Of a DNA stretch of 64,000 bases, positions 51,280-60,456 are shown one piece after another. Within the stretch, counting starts at the first letter, position 1; each line of letters starts with the position of its first letter. Under the pieces are notes generated by a model that was given only the letters and a program-made list of their open reading frames with translations, was not told the origin of the DNA and searched no databases. The stretch is from NCBI RefSeq assembly GCF_900086585.1, contig NZ_FLKM01000008.1:186001-250000 (forward strand). Reading direction: 5' to 3'. Position numbers and translations under genes: made by a program. Source of the stretch: Emergencia timonensis (lineage in GTDB: Bacteria > Bacillota > Clostridia > Peptostreptococcales > Anaerovoracaceae).

Positions 51280-51915
51280 ATGAAAAAGACTCGTAAGAAA
51301 AATTTCTTTAAGAAAAAAGAACGTCCCGATTTTTACCACATGCTGACGAGACAGTGTGAAATCACCTCAAGGAGCATCTCCCTCCTGTTAAAATACATAA
51401 GCACCGGTGATATGCAGTTGGCAGAACAGATAGAAAGCTGTGAAAAGAATGCAGATAAGGTCCGGCGAGATTTGATTGATTACGTAGAAAACTCTTTCAT
51501 TACACCCCTGGATCGCCACGACCTCTTCTCTGTTTCCCGAGACATTGACGATATCACTGACAAGATCAAGGATCTAAAAGATTTTTTGATCTTCTTCAAC
51601 TACACGCCTACTGAAAAAAACATTGAAATGGCGAAGCTGATCGACTCCTCCATCTATTCCCTCACCTGCGCCATGAGCGAATGGTCGGAGGACAGCATCG
51701 AAAATTTCTGGGATTACCTGGTCAAGGCAAAGAAAAATGAAAATCAGATCAAGCGGCTCTACTGGGAGAACATCAACGACTTGGACAGATACAAAGCTTC
51801 TCTTCGGGACATCATCATCATCAGAGAGTTTTCCAAAGACTTGAATAAGCTGGCTAACAAGGTTGGCCAGGCCGCGGACAGTATCAGCGATATTAAAATC
51901 AAATCAATTAAATGA
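51280..51915 (+). CDS. DUF47 (PhoU-like) protein partner of Pit
   Basis: 211 residues, very basic N-terminus then an all-helical DUF47/TIGR00153 domain with SRDIDDITDKIKDLKDFL and FSKDLNKLANKVGQAADSI, similar to PhoU. These proteins are thought to modulate the adjacent Pit transporter. The ATG at 51280 (SD AAGGAAGG) lies after the pit stop codon; the frame is open upstream inside pit. Confidence 0.88.
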   Translation: MKKTRKKNFFKKKERPDFYHMLTRQCEITSRSISLLLKYISTGDMQLAEQIESCEKNADKVRRDLIDYVENSFITPLDRHDLFSVSRDIDDITDKIKDLKDFLIFFNYTPTEKNIEMAKLIDSSIYSLTCAMSEWSEDSIENFWDYLVKAKKNENQIKRLYWENINDLDRYKASLRDIIIIREFSKDLNKLANKVGQAADSISDIKIKSIK

Positions 51916-51917
51916 AA

Positions 51918-51948
51918 AAGCAGCCTTTAAAGGGCTGCTCGTTTTTTA
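51918..51948. terminator. Terminator between DUF47 and PucR genes
   Basis: AGCAGCC and GGGCTGCT pair around a TTTAAA-containing loop, followed by six T on the plus strand. The hairpin overlaps the last codons of the convergent PucR gene. Confidence 0.75.
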
Positions 51949-53093
51949 AGCAGGTAGATTCTGACTGCTGTAGAAAGCTCAGCATAAAATTCAAATTCTG
52001 TTTTTTTACCGGCGCCAATCAACTCTCTGACCTTTGACAACCGGTAGCGAATGGTATTTTGATGACAGTTGCATTCCAATGCCGTGCTGGTAATGTCCCC
52101 ATTGTTAATAACCAAGGTGATAACAGTATTGAGATACTCCTCCTTATCCAGTATTGGCAGCAGAATGCTTTCCGTGAACTCGTTCAGTGCATAACTGTCC
52201 TTCAGCGGAATCAGATATTTAAACGATCCGATGTTATTAAAATGCCCATAATCCCTGCAGTCTGTCACGCTGGCTGCAAAGGTATGGTAGGCCTCTCTCA
52301 GGCAGCGATCCAATTCCTCATATGGATGATAAATGTTCCCTCTCGCGATATATACTTTTTTTTCATTGATCGAAAGGCTCTCCATCGCTTCATTGAGAAT
52401 TAACTCAAATTTCTCGTCCTCCTCATAAGCGCTGGTCAATATGATAAATAGCCCCTTATTATACTTACATAACATGGCTTTATTTTTCAAGCTTTTGTTG
52501 AGATAGAAATTTCGAAAGATCCTGGACATATCCAGCTTCGTCCCCGTCGCAAAGGGCTTTAAGTATATAGCCATAGCGTTTTTCTTGAAAAGAAGAGAAA
52601 TACTCTTACTGATTCGCAAAACCTCTTCCTTTGGCAATTCATTCTCTATCATTTTCTTAATATTTGCTTCGGCCAGGATCTGTGTATCGTCCCGCTGTAC
52701 AGCCTCCATAATTTCATAGATGATATTTTCAAAATACAGCTCTGGACCAAAGGAAAAGATTGGCAGATTATTTTCGTTAGAAAAAGCGAGGACTTCTGCC
52801 GGTAATTCATTATAAATCACGCTCTTATAAGCAAAGGCGGATATTCCCAATTCGTATAAATTCCGTACCGCATCCAAAATCCGGCTGCTGTCATTCTGTG
52901 CAAAGAGCAAGCTGGAAATCACAAAGCTGTCCTTGTCAAAGGCGTTATCATTGTGGTAATTCACATCTGGAGCGAACTCATAATCTGCAATCCCCGCTGA
53001 GCAGACAGCCTTATCCAAGCCTTTGTCTCCTGAAACCAGCTTAAACCCCTGTAGGCTCTGTAATTGTAGTAATTCTTTTACTTTCAGTGCCAT
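51927..53093 (-). CDS. PucR family transcriptional regulator
   Basis: 388 residues. N-terminal PucR domain (about 10-125; FAYKSVIYNELPAEVLAFSNENNLPIF), a middle GGDEF-like/CdaR segment, and the C-terminal HTH_30 with CHQNTIRYRLSKVRELIG. PucR proteins control purine, amino-acid or D-hydantoin catabolism. Its targets are unknown; PEPCK lies next upstream on the same strand but behind a terminator. Confidence 0.88.
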   Translation of the reverse strand: MALKVKELLQLQSLQGFKLVSGDKGLDKAVCSAGIADYEFAPDVNYHNDNAFDKDSFVISSLLFAQNDSSRILDAVRNLYELGISAFAYKSVIYNELPAEVLAFSNENNLPIFSFGPELYFENIIYEIMEAVQRDDTQILAEANIKKMIENELPKEEVLRISKSISLLFKKNAMAIYLKPFATGTKLDMSRIFRNFYLNKSLKNKAMLCKYNKGLFIILTSAYEEDEKFELILNEAMESLSINEKKVYIARGNIYHPYEELDRCLREAYHTFAASVTDCRDYGHFNNIGSFKYLIPLKDSYALNEFTESILLPILDKEEYLNTVITLVINNGDITSTALECNCHQNTIRYRLSKVRELIGAGKKTEFEFYAELSTAVRIYLLKKRAAL

Positions 53094-53161
53094 ATAGACC
53101 TACCTTTCTAAACTTATTGTGCCATGACGTTCCCTTGTCTATTATTATATCACTTATATAG

Positions 53162-53197
53162 AAAAAAACATCCGCGAATGTTCCTATCGCGGATGTC
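53162..53197 (-). terminator. Terminator of the PEPCK gene
   Basis: ACATCCGCGA and TCGCGGATGT pair perfectly around an eight-base loop; seven T follow on the minus strand. Confidence 0.88.
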
Positions 53198-53210
53198 TTA
53201 ATTATTTATC

Positions 53211-54980
53211 TTACAATTTATCGATTCCCTGTTTTAGCTCTTCCAGGCTGTCTGTCAGTTCCTTTGGAAGTTGTTCAAACTTGCTGTAGAAATTTTCAAT
53301 ATCCTGAATTTCGTGCTTCCAGGCATCTTTATCAACTCTCAGCAGTTTTTCCAAAGTCTCCGGCGTGATATTCAGTTCCTCAACATCGATATCTTCCGGC
53401 TTCGGCTCGTAGCCAAGGGGCGTTTCCACCGCGCCGACAGTGCCTTTGCATCTGTGGAGCATCCAAAGAATGACTCTCAAGTTGTCTCCGAATCCAGGCC
53501 ACAAGAACTCGTCATTTTCATCTGTTCTAAACCAGTTTACGTGAAAGATCCTCGGCGGATTGGTCATTTTTTTGCCCATGTCAATCCAGTGCTGAAAGTA
53601 TTCAGCCATGTTATATCCGCAGAACGGCAGCATTGCCATCGGATCGTGTCTTACTACGCCTACCTGGCCGTTGGCTGCAGCCGTGGTCTCAGAAGCCATA
53701 GCAGAACCGATAAATACGCCGTGATTCCAGTCCTTTGCCTCATATACCAGAGGTTCCGCTTTTGCTCTTCTGCCGCCAAAGATGATGGCCGAAATAGGCA
53801 CACCCTCTCCCGTAAAGAACTCGTCAGCAATGGTAGGGCAATTCTCCGCCGGCGCAGTGAATCTGGAATTTGGATGTGCGCCCTTTTCGCTAGAAGTCTT
53901 ACCGTTCCAAGGGTTTCCTAACCAGTCTTCTCCATTTTCTGGTGGATTTTTATCCAGCTTCTCCCACCAGACTGTATTATCATCAAGATTCCTTGCTACA
54001 TTGGTAAAGATGGTTCCTTTTTTCGTAGTCTGCAGTGCGTTGGGGTTAGACTTTTGATTTGTTCCAGGTGCAACACCAAAGAATCCATTCTCAGGATTCA
54101 CTGCATAAAGTTTGCCGTCTTTTCCGATACGCAGCCATGCGATATCGTCGCCGACTGTGGAAATCTTGTATCCTTTTTTCTTAAAATAATCAGGAGGCGT
54201 CAGCATAGCCAGATTGGTTTTGCCGCAAGCGCTCGGAAATGCACCGCAGACATACTTACTCTCTCCCGCTTCGTTTTCTATCTTCAGAATCAGCATGTGT
54301 TCCGCCATCCATCCTTCTTGTTTACCAAGATAGGAGCCGATTCGAAGTGCCAAACACTTCTTTCCCAGCAAAACGTTACCGCCGTAAGCTGAGTTGATAG
54401 ACCAGATTGTATTATCCTCTGGAAAATGTGCAATATATTTTTCCTGCTCATTAATCTGCGCTTTAGAATGAAGGCATTTCGTAAAGTCAGCGCCGTGATT
54501 GAGCTGTTCGATAACCTCCTGACCAACACGAGTCATGATTGCCATACTCAGTACCACATAGATGGAGTCCGTAAGCTCAATACCGATTTTCGCAAATTCA
54601 GTACCGACAACTCCCATAGAAAAGGGAATGGCATACATCGTCCTTCCCTTCATAGAATCTTTGAAAAGCTTGCGCATCTTCGCATACATTTCATCAGGGC
54701 TGACCCAGTTATTCGTCGGTCCCGCATCCTCTCTTCTGCTGGTACAGATTACCGTTCGTTTTTCGTCTCTTGCAACATCTTTTGGGTTTGTGCGGTAGTA
54801 CAGACACCCTGGCAGTTTCTCCTGGTTCAGTTCCAACATCTCACCAGTTTCCAAAGCAATCTGCTTGATCAGATCAAGCTGCTTTTCACTGCCGTCAATC
54901 CAGACAATTTCGTCCGGGTTGGTCATTTCCGCCATTTCTTTCACCCAATCGTTAACGGATTGGTTTGTTACCATTGTCAT
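53211..54980 (-). CDS. pckG: Phosphoenolpyruvate carboxykinase (GTP)
   Basis: 589 residues. The P-loop is FPSACGKTNLAML, the form found in GTP-dependent PEPCK and not the ATP-dependent type. Other landmarks are DDIAWLRIG, NPENGFFGVAPGTN, EGVPISAIIFGGRR and FHVNWFRTDENDEFLWPGFGDNLRV. It links oxaloacetate and PEP. In an amino-acid fermenter it can serve gluconeogenesis or, in reverse, anaplerosis. SD GGAG at eight bases. Monocistronic by terminator position. Confidence 0.96.
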   Translation of the reverse strand: MTMVTNQSVNDWVKEMAEMTNPDEIVWIDGSEKQLDLIKQIALETGEMLELNQEKLPGCLYYRTNPKDVARDEKRTVICTSRREDAGPTNNWVSPDEMYAKMRKLFKDSMKGRTMYAIPFSMGVVGTEFAKIGIELTDSIYVVLSMAIMTRVGQEVIEQLNHGADFTKCLHSKAQINEQEKYIAHFPEDNTIWSINSAYGGNVLLGKKCLALRIGSYLGKQEGWMAEHMLILKIENEAGESKYVCGAFPSACGKTNLAMLTPPDYFKKKGYKISTVGDDIAWLRIGKDGKLYAVNPENGFFGVAPGTNQKSNPNALQTTKKGTIFTNVARNLDDNTVWWEKLDKNPPENGEDWLGNPWNGKTSSEKGAHPNSRFTAPAENCPTIADEFFTGEGVPISAIIFGGRRAKAEPLVYEAKDWNHGVFIGSAMASETTAAANGQVGVVRHDPMAMLPFCGYNMAEYFQHWIDMGKKMTNPPRIFHVNWFRTDENDEFLWPGFGDNLRVILWMLHRCKGTVGAVETPLGYEPKPEDIDVEELNITPETLEKLLRVDKDAWKHEIQDIENFYSKFEQLPKELTDSLEELKQGIDKL

Positions 54981-55111
54981 AAATTTTTCTCCTTTTCTCC
55001 TTTTTATAACAATTTCAGGCCGCTTCGGCGGAAGCAGTCTCCTATATGATTTTCATACAAGCACCATTCTATACCACTTTTCAGCTTTTGTCACGGAAAT
55101 TTTTTGACCTA

Positions 55112-55681
55112 TTACAGTTCCATATATTTACTCATCATACACACGCCGTATGCTCCCGCAACGATGCATTGCCAAGCGTTTTCTTCATTAATCCCTCCGA
55201 TAGCATAGACGGGTACAGAAACGCTGCCACAAATTGAGCGTAACATAGCAAGGCCCCGCGGTGGAACACCTTTTTTACAGTCTGTCGCAAAAATATGCCC
55301 ATATATAATATATGCTGCACCCATTTTTTGTGCCTCGACAGCTTCTTTTTTTGAATGTACGGAAATTCCCAAGCAAGGCAGTCTCATTCTATCCTCGCAG
55401 CTCATAGAGGCCGCCATCTTCAAGGGCAGATGGATGCCCTGCGCGTTTAATTTCACAGCCAGCTGCGGCTGTGAATGGAAATAACAGGCTACATCTGCCT
55501 CTCTGCAAATTGCCAAAACCTGCACAGCAAGCTCCTCATATGCTTCTTGTGTCAAATCCTTTTCTCTTAAAATAAGAGCTGTTGGCTTTGCAGCGGTTAC
55601 CCTTTCTATTTGCCTAAGAAAGTCACCCTGAGCCAGATGGCGATTGGTAACACAGATTTTTCTATACATAGATATAGTCAT
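55112..55681 (-). CDS. Thiamine phosphate synthase / TenI-like protein
   Basis: 189 residues, a TIM barrel related to ThiE/TenI. Recognisable are LILREKDLTQEAYEELA, NAQGIHLP, LGISVHSKKEAVEAQKMGAAYIIYGHIF and YAIGGINEEN. The GxD pyrophosphate motif of classic ThiE (H-L-G-Q-x-D) is not conserved (GIHLPLKMAAS), so it may be TenI-type (thiazole aromatisation) instead of ThiE. It overlaps thiH by 20 bases as the last gene of the thi operon. Confidence 0.8.
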   Translation of the reverse strand: MTISMYRKICVTNRHLAQGDFLRQIERVTAAKPTALILREKDLTQEAYEELAVQVLAICREADVACYFHSQPQLAVKLNAQGIHLPLKMAASMSCEDRMRLPCLGISVHSKKEAVEAQKMGAAYIIYGHIFATDCKKGVPPRGLAMLRSICGSVSVPVYAIGGINEENAWQCIVAGAYGVCMMSKYMEL

Positions 55682-56915
55682 TGATGACAGGCTGCAGCCC
55701 CTCTTCTTCTATATCTCTGTACATCTGTGCAAAGCTTCTGTCATCAGCAATTTCGAACTGCTCATCACCAGCGTCATCAATCTCCTTTCCTTTGTATTTG
55801 CCCTCATGATCCCCAATCCCAGTTGAAACACCGGCGGAAATCTTTGTCGCAGCAATTTTGACAATGCCGTTTCGAAAGGATTCCTTTTCTCTGGAAGAAA
55901 CGGTAATCCCCACATATGGCAGGAAGATGCGATAAGCGCATAGAACCTGACAGAGCTGACGTTCACCTACGTCCATGGGACTGATTTGCTCGTTGTTGAT
56001 AATTGGGCGCAGTCTGGGGCAGGAAAGAGAGAATTCGCCGTGGGGATATCTGCGCTGTAGATAGTACACATGAAGCGCAGTAGCCAGAGCATCCTTTCTG
56101 AAGTCAGACAGACCAAGCAGTGCTGAAAAGCCAACACCTCTGACACCGCCCATAAGCGCCCTTTCTTGGGCGTCAAAACGATAGGGGAAGACTCGCTTAT
56201 GGCCCATCAAGTGCAGTGTTTCGTATTTGTCGGCATCGTAGGTCTCTTGAAATACGGTAACATAATCCACCCCGCATTCATGGAGAAACTGGTATTCGTC
56301 CACATTGACTGGGTAAATTTCCACCCCGATATTTCGAAAGTATTTGCGTGCGATCTTGCAAGCCTGACCGATGTATTCCACACTGCTGACCTTACGGCTC
56401 TCTCCTGTTAGAAGCAAAATCTCTTCCATTCCGGAGTCAGCAATGATTTTCATTTCTTTTTCCATTTCTTCATAAGTCAGCTTTTTCCTGTTGATATCGT
56501 TGTAGCAATTGAAGCCACAATAAATACAGTAATTTTCGCAATAATTTGCAATGTACAGAGGGGTAAAGATGTATACGGTGTTCCCAAAATGTCTGCTGGT
56601 TTCAGCCTTTGCTCTGTCCGCCATCTGTTCTAAGAACGGCAGGGCCGCCGGCGACAGCAGAACTTTAAAATCCGTGATTCCGCAACTTTCTTTGGCGAGA
56701 GCCCTTTTGACATCGTCAGCCGTATAATGGTTATAATCGTAGTCGTTCATCTCCGTCAGAACTTTGTCCATGATGTCAGAATGAATCTGTTCCATACCCT
56801 CCATATATTCCATATGGTTCGTTCTCGAGGAAGGATCATTTTCAATTCGATGTTTTTTCTTGAGTGCCTCGGCGCTTAGTTTTTTTGAATCGACAAAAAA
56901 TAAATTATTTTCCAT
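55662..56915 (-). CDS. thiH: 2-Iminoacetate synthase ThiH
   Basis: 417 residues. Radical-SAM enzyme with the [4Fe-4S] motif C-E-N-Y-C-I-Y-C (about 110-117, CxxxCxxC). It cleaves tyrosine to dehydroglycine for the thiazole ring, an oxygen-sensitive route typical of anaerobes, in place of ThiO. GGVRGVGFSALLGLSDFRKDA and SFPCLRP-like LSCPRLRP are also conserved. SD GGGGGAA. It follows thiG by 11 bases. Confidence 0.94.
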   Translation of the reverse strand: MENNLFFVDSKKLSAEALKKKHRIENDPSSRTNHMEYMEGMEQIHSDIMDKVLTEMNDYDYNHYTADDVKRALAKESCGITDFKVLLSPAALPFLEQMADRAKAETSRHFGNTVYIFTPLYIANYCENYCIYCGFNCYNDINRKKLTYEEMEKEMKIIADSGMEEILLLTGESRKVSSVEYIGQACKIARKYFRNIGVEIYPVNVDEYQFLHECGVDYVTVFQETYDADKYETLHLMGHKRVFPYRFDAQERALMGGVRGVGFSALLGLSDFRKDALATALHVYYLQRRYPHGEFSLSCPRLRPIINNEQISPMDVGERQLCQVLCAYRIFLPYVGITVSSREKESFRNGIVKIAATKISAGVSTGIGDHEGKYKGKEIDDAGDEQFEIADDRSFAQMYRDIEEEGLQPVINDYIYV

Positions 56916-56926
56916 TCTTATTCCCC

Positions 56927-57697
56927 CTAATCTCTCAAGAAGCCTGTTAGCGGGTCTGAAGCGGATGCGCCTCTCTCTAAAACACGACCCAGCCCGGACA
57001 GATAAGCGTTTCTTCCAGCCTCAATGGCTTTGCGAAAAGCTGATGCCATGGCCGGAATATCACCAGCAGTAGCAATGGCAGTATTAGCCATGACGGCGGC
57101 TGCGCCCATCTCCATGACTTCACAAGCTTGTGACGGCTTTCCGATGCCAGCATCGACGATAATTGGCAGATCTATCTCGTCAATCAAAATCTGCAGAAAG
57201 GCTTTTGTCGCCAGACCTTTGTTCGATCCGATGGGGGCAGCCAGGGGCATAACGGCCGCTGCACCGGCATTGGCTAAGTCTCTCGCGGTGTAAAGATCCG
57301 GATACATATACGGCAACACTATAAAGCCCTCTTTTGCAAGTATTTCTGTCGCCTTTACGGTTTCTGCATTATCCGGCAGCAAATACTTGCTGTCCTTCAT
57401 AATCTCTATTTTGACGAAATCTCCGCATCCCAGTTCTCTGGACATTCTGGCGATTCTAACGGCTTCCTCTGCACTTCTGGCTCCAGAGGTGTTAGGCAGC
57501 AGCGTTGCATTCTCTGGTATGTAATCCAAAATATTTTCACTTTCCCTGGTGTTGGTTCTTCTTACCGCTAAAGTTATGATTTCTGCACCGGCCTGCTCCA
57601 CAGCCGCTTTGATCAGTTCCATAGAATATTTGCCTGAACCTAAAATAAATCGTGAAGAAAATTCTTTTCCTCCCAATAGAAACGTATCTCTTTTCAT
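56927..57697 (-). CDS. thiG: Thiazole synthase ThiG
   Basis: 256 residues, normal length. N-terminal [25 protein letters not shown], the Schiff-base Lys region FVKIEIMKD, and C-terminal [32 protein letters not shown]. It forms the thiazole phosphate from deoxyxylulose 5-phosphate, ThiS thiocarboxylate and dehydroglycine. It is two bases after thiF. Confidence 0.96.
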   Translation of the reverse strand: MKRDTFLLGGKEFSSRFILGSGKYSMELIKAAVEQAGAEIITLAVRRTNTRESENILDYIPENATLLPNTSGARSAEEAVRIARMSRELGCGDFVKIEIMKDSKYLLPDNAETVKATEILAKEGFIVLPYMYPDLYTARDLANAGAAAVMPLAAPIGSNKGLATKAFLQILIDEIDLPIIVDAGIGKPSQACEVMEMGAAAVMANTAIATAGDIPAMASAFRKAIEAGRNAYLSGLGRVLERGASASDPLTGFLRD

Positions 57698-57699
57698 CT

Positions 57700-58332
57700 T
57701 TAATTTTCCTTTCCTAAGATTAATCCTATTACCGTGTTGGCCTGATGGGCTGCACAGATCATAACTCTTGGCGCCATCAGTCCGTATTCACTACATATTT
57801 CAGACCTTCCGTCGCCACACAGATAATAGGTGGACAGAATCTTCCTCGTCTGAATCGAATTGCTATCTCCGTATCCCGCCATGCCAGAGGCTCCGACTAG
57901 ATATTTCCCGGGCAGTTTCTCTAAAATACAGTTGGTCAGCATAGCTTTTTCTTCTGCCGCGTCAAAGGCTTCACAGATATATTCGTCCTCTGACAAAAGG
58001 GAAGGAATGTTCTCCTCTGTCAATTTGACAAAATCTGTACGGATTTTGCAGTAAGGAGAAAACCGCAAAATCTCATCTCGCAGCGCTTCTGGCTTTGGCC
58101 TGTCTAAATCGCAGACGGCATATTGCTGGCGATTTAGATTTGCCAGATCCACCCGATCAAAGTCAATCAGATGCAGCTGACCTATGCCGGTTCTTGCAAG
58201 CGCAATTGCAATGGCAGAACCCAACCCGCCTAAACCGCAGACCGCAGCTTTAGCCGCAGACAGTTTGTCCTGCACTGTTTTCGTATGACGCTGCTCCAAG
58301 GTTCTTTGTATCTCTTCTTTTGTCGGTATCAC
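57700..58332 (-). CDS. thiF: ThiF family adenylyltransferase
   Basis: 210 residues, the shorter clostridial ThiF form. Nucleotide-binding [13 protein letters not shown] (about 33-45), [16 protein letters not shown] and [13 protein letters not shown] are typical of E1-like enzymes. It adenylates the ThiS C-terminus. The GTG start at 58332 is nine bases after GGAGG, and that SD is formed by the last glycine codons of thiS, so the two are tightly coupled. A TTG at 58338 is the alternative start. Confidence 0.92.
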   Translation of the reverse strand: MIPTKEEIQRTLEQRHTKTVQDKLSAAKAAVCGLGGLGSAIAIALARTGIGQLHLIDFDRVDLANLNRQQYAVCDLDRPKPEALRDEILRFSPYCKIRTDFVKLTEENIPSLLSEDEYICEAFDAAEEKAMLTNCILEKLPGKYLVGASGMAGYGDSNSIQTRKILSTYYLCGDGRSEICSEYGLMAPRVMICAAHQANTVIGLILGKEN

Positions 58333-58334
58333 AA

Positions 58335-58529
58335 TCAACCACCTCCTACAAAGCTAACGATTTCAATTTTATCGCCATCACAGAGAACTTTTATCCCATA
58401 CTGCGACTTAGGAACAATTAACCCATTGCATTCCACTGCAATCCGTTTAAGAGGATAATTACACTCTTGCAGATACTCTATCAGTATTTTCCCTGCAGCT
58501 TGGACTTCTTCGCCGTTAATTTTCACCAC
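58335..58529 (-). CDS. thiS: Sulfur carrier protein ThiS
   Basis: 64 residues, ubiquitin-like beta-grasp fold, ending in GGG; the family needs a C-terminal Gly-Gly to be adenylated and thiocarboxylated. The start is GTG at 58529 with GGAGG eight bases upstream. First gene of thiS-F-G-H-tenI. It lies behind a hairpin leader that I read as an HMP-PP riboswitch. No thiC, thiD or thiM is in the window. Confidence 0.93.
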   Translation of the reverse strand: MVKINGEEVQAAGKILIEYLQECNYPLKRIAVECNGLIVPKSQYGIKVLCDGDKIEIVSFVGGG

Positions 58530-58562
58530 AATGCAAACCTCCAGTCAAATATTATTATAAAT

Positions 58563-58617
58563 TTAAAAAGCCACACAAAGTTTCGCACCCGTGGTGGTAC
58601 GCCCCTTCGTGTGGCTC
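58563..58617 (-). promoter_or_regulatory. Probable HMP-PP riboswitch (thiS motif), terminator-embedded
   Basis: In the thiS leader a hairpin of about 50 bases has outer arms AGCCACACGAAG and CTTTGTGTGGCT, a conserved-looking interior (GGGGCGTACC ... GGGTGCGAAA), and a T-run directly after, so the terminator itself holds the structured loop. The HMP-PP riboswitch class, first described as the thiS motif, has exactly this terminator-embedded design and gene location. No TPP-riboswitch core is present. I have not aligned it to the family model. Confidence 0.68.
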
Positions 58618-58638
58618 AAAAGTCAACACTCTTTTATC

Positions 58639-58667
58639 ATTTTATGATTCCTTTGACGGAAAGTCAA
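58639..58667 (-). promoter_or_regulatory. Sigma-A promoter of the thi operon
   Basis: On the minus strand TTGACT (58667-58662), a 17-base spacer and TAAAAT (58644-58639), about 20 bases before the riboswitch hairpin. It shows that the hairpin is in the 5' leader of thiS, although it may also stop antiporter read-through. Confidence 0.75.
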
Positions 58668-58680
58668 GTATCTTCTATTT

Positions 58681-60177
58681 TTATGATACCAATTCTCCCG
58701 CATCGGCCTTGGCTTGTTCCTCCGGCGTCATTTTCGTCACCGTGATGCCGATAAATGCCATCAATAGTGTAACGATTGGCATCGAATAGTTAAACACTGC
58801 CCATGGCAGATATGTACCGGCTGTAACACCTAAGGTTGCTGCAATGTACATTCCGCATGTGTTCCAAGGGATCAGACAGGAGGTTACTGTTCCAGCAGAT
58901 TCCAATGCGTTGGATAATGACTTCGGATGAATGCCCGCTTTTCTATAAGCACCTGCATACATTCTTCCTGGGATCAGAATGGAGATGTACTGTTCCGGCA
59001 TGACAGCATTAGATGCAATACAGGTGGCCTCTGTTGCTGCAATAAGTCCCGGTCCGCTTTTGACAACCTTCGTAATCTTGTTGATGATGACTTCCAGCTG
59101 CTTGGTTCCTTCCATAATTCCGCCAAACATCATAGCTATGATCGTCATTAAGATAGAAGAGGCCATATTCATCAGACCGCCTGTTGTCAACAGACTGTCT
59201 AAAGCCTCCAGTCCGGTGTTACAAGTAAATCCGTTTCTTGCTACAGAAAGGATATCTCCAAACGTTGCACCAGCGTGATCTATTACAAGAGCACCTGCAT
59301 CATTTTCTACAAAGATATTTACATTGCCCTGAAAGATAGGTGCCAGAATTGCGCCTACGATAACGCCCAGGGTGATGCCCGGTATTGCAGGTACCTTGAA
59401 TGCGATAGCAAGGATTACGACAACTGGCGGCAGCAGCAGAATTGGATTAATATTAAAGGTATCCTGCAGGCCGTTCATCAATTCAGTTACTTGTGATGTG
59501 TCCACATCAGAAGACGCAGCATGTTTAAACCCATAGATACCGAAGAAAATGAGAGCAATCGCATAAGCGACGATGGTCGCTTTAATCATGTATTTAACAT
59601 GGGTAAATACGTCTGTGCCTGCCATGGCCGGCGCCAGATTTGTAGTATCTGACAGTGGCGATAGTTTATCGCCAAAATATGCACCCGCCAGGATTGCTCC
59701 TGCTGTCGGACCTATCGGCATGCCCAAACCTGACGCAATGCCCATCAGTGCAAGACCCATAGTTCCCATGGTTCCCCACGAAGTACCAGTAGCCAGGGAT
59801 GTGATTGAGCAGATTAGGACGCTGGCAATCAAGAAAATAGATGGTGATAATAATTTGAGTCCGTAATAAATCATTGTAGGGATGGTACCTGACAGCAGCC
59901 ATACGCCTACCATCATGCCGACAATTGCTAAGATTAAGATTGCCTGCATAGCACGGGAGATACCCGTAACCATCATTTCTTCAATCGCCTCCCACTTATA
60001 GCCTAGCTTAAGTGAAATCAATGCCGCAATAATGACGCCGACAAACATTGGGATATGCGGGTCAACTTTAAAAATAATAATACCGATGGACATTACGACA
60101 ATAAGGCCCAGGAACGACACAATCGCTTCCCAGAAATGTGGTGCGCGAGGCTGTTTCGTTTTTGTTTCTTTTTCCAT
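58681..60177 (-). CDS. Na+/H+ antiporter, NhaC family (second copy)
   Basis: 498 residues, about twelve helices, paralogous to the protein at 48558: SLATGTSWGTMGTMGLALMGIA and GAYFGDKLSPLSDTTNLAPA. A long charged segment follows helix six. The substrate could be Na+/H+ or a metabolite pair. Two such carriers in 12 kb fit a cell that exports sodium brought in by AGCS symport. SD GGAGAGAG. The gap to the thi promoter is very short. Confidence 0.9.
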   Translation of the reverse strand: MEKETKTKQPRAPHFWEAIVSFLGLIVVMSIGIIIFKVDPHIPMFVGVIIAALISLKLGYKWEAIEEMMVTGISRAMQAILILAIVGMMVGVWLLSGTIPTMIYYGLKLLSPSIFLIASVLICSITSLATGTSWGTMGTMGLALMGIASGLGMPIGPTAGAILAGAYFGDKLSPLSDTTNLAPAMAGTDVFTHVKYMIKATIVAYAIALIFFGIYGFKHAASSDVDTSQVTELMNGLQDTFNINPILLLPPVVVILAIAFKVPAIPGITLGVIVGAILAPIFQGNVNIFVENDAGALVIDHAGATFGDILSVARNGFTCNTGLEALDSLLTTGGLMNMASSILMTIIAMMFGGIMEGTKQLEVIINKITKVVKSGPGLIAATEATCIASNAVMPEQYISILIPGRMYAGAYRKAGIHPKSLSNALESAGTVTSCLIPWNTCGMYIAATLGVTAGTYLPWAVFNYSMPIVTLLMAFIGITVTKMTPEEQAKADAGELVS

Positions 60178-60353
60178 TATCTCTCTCCTTTTTTTATTTT
60201 GATGATGGATTCATCACCATTCATGATTATAGACTATTCGAAAAATTAATACAATAAAAATTATATATGTTTTCTAATAAATACATTTTTATGCACTATT
60301 GTATATACACTGTTATATAACTCTTAAAATTCTGTATCTTATATATTGTAAAC

Positions 60354-60397
60354 AAAACCACGAATCATCAGCTTTTCAGCGATTTTCGTGGTTTTTA
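60354..60397 (-). terminator. Terminator of the coiled-coil protein gene
   Basis: AAAACCACGAA and TTCGTGGTTTT pair around a 20-base loop, with T-runs at both ends. Confidence 0.82.
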
Positions 60398-60456
60398 TAA
60401 TCATGCACTATTTTCTGAACTCTCTTCTTCCTTTGTGACCTTTTCATATCACTGAG

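Noticed and set aside
58563..58617. TPP riboswitch before thiS
   Set aside because: No CTGAGA or ACCTGATCTGG-like core is present in the leader.
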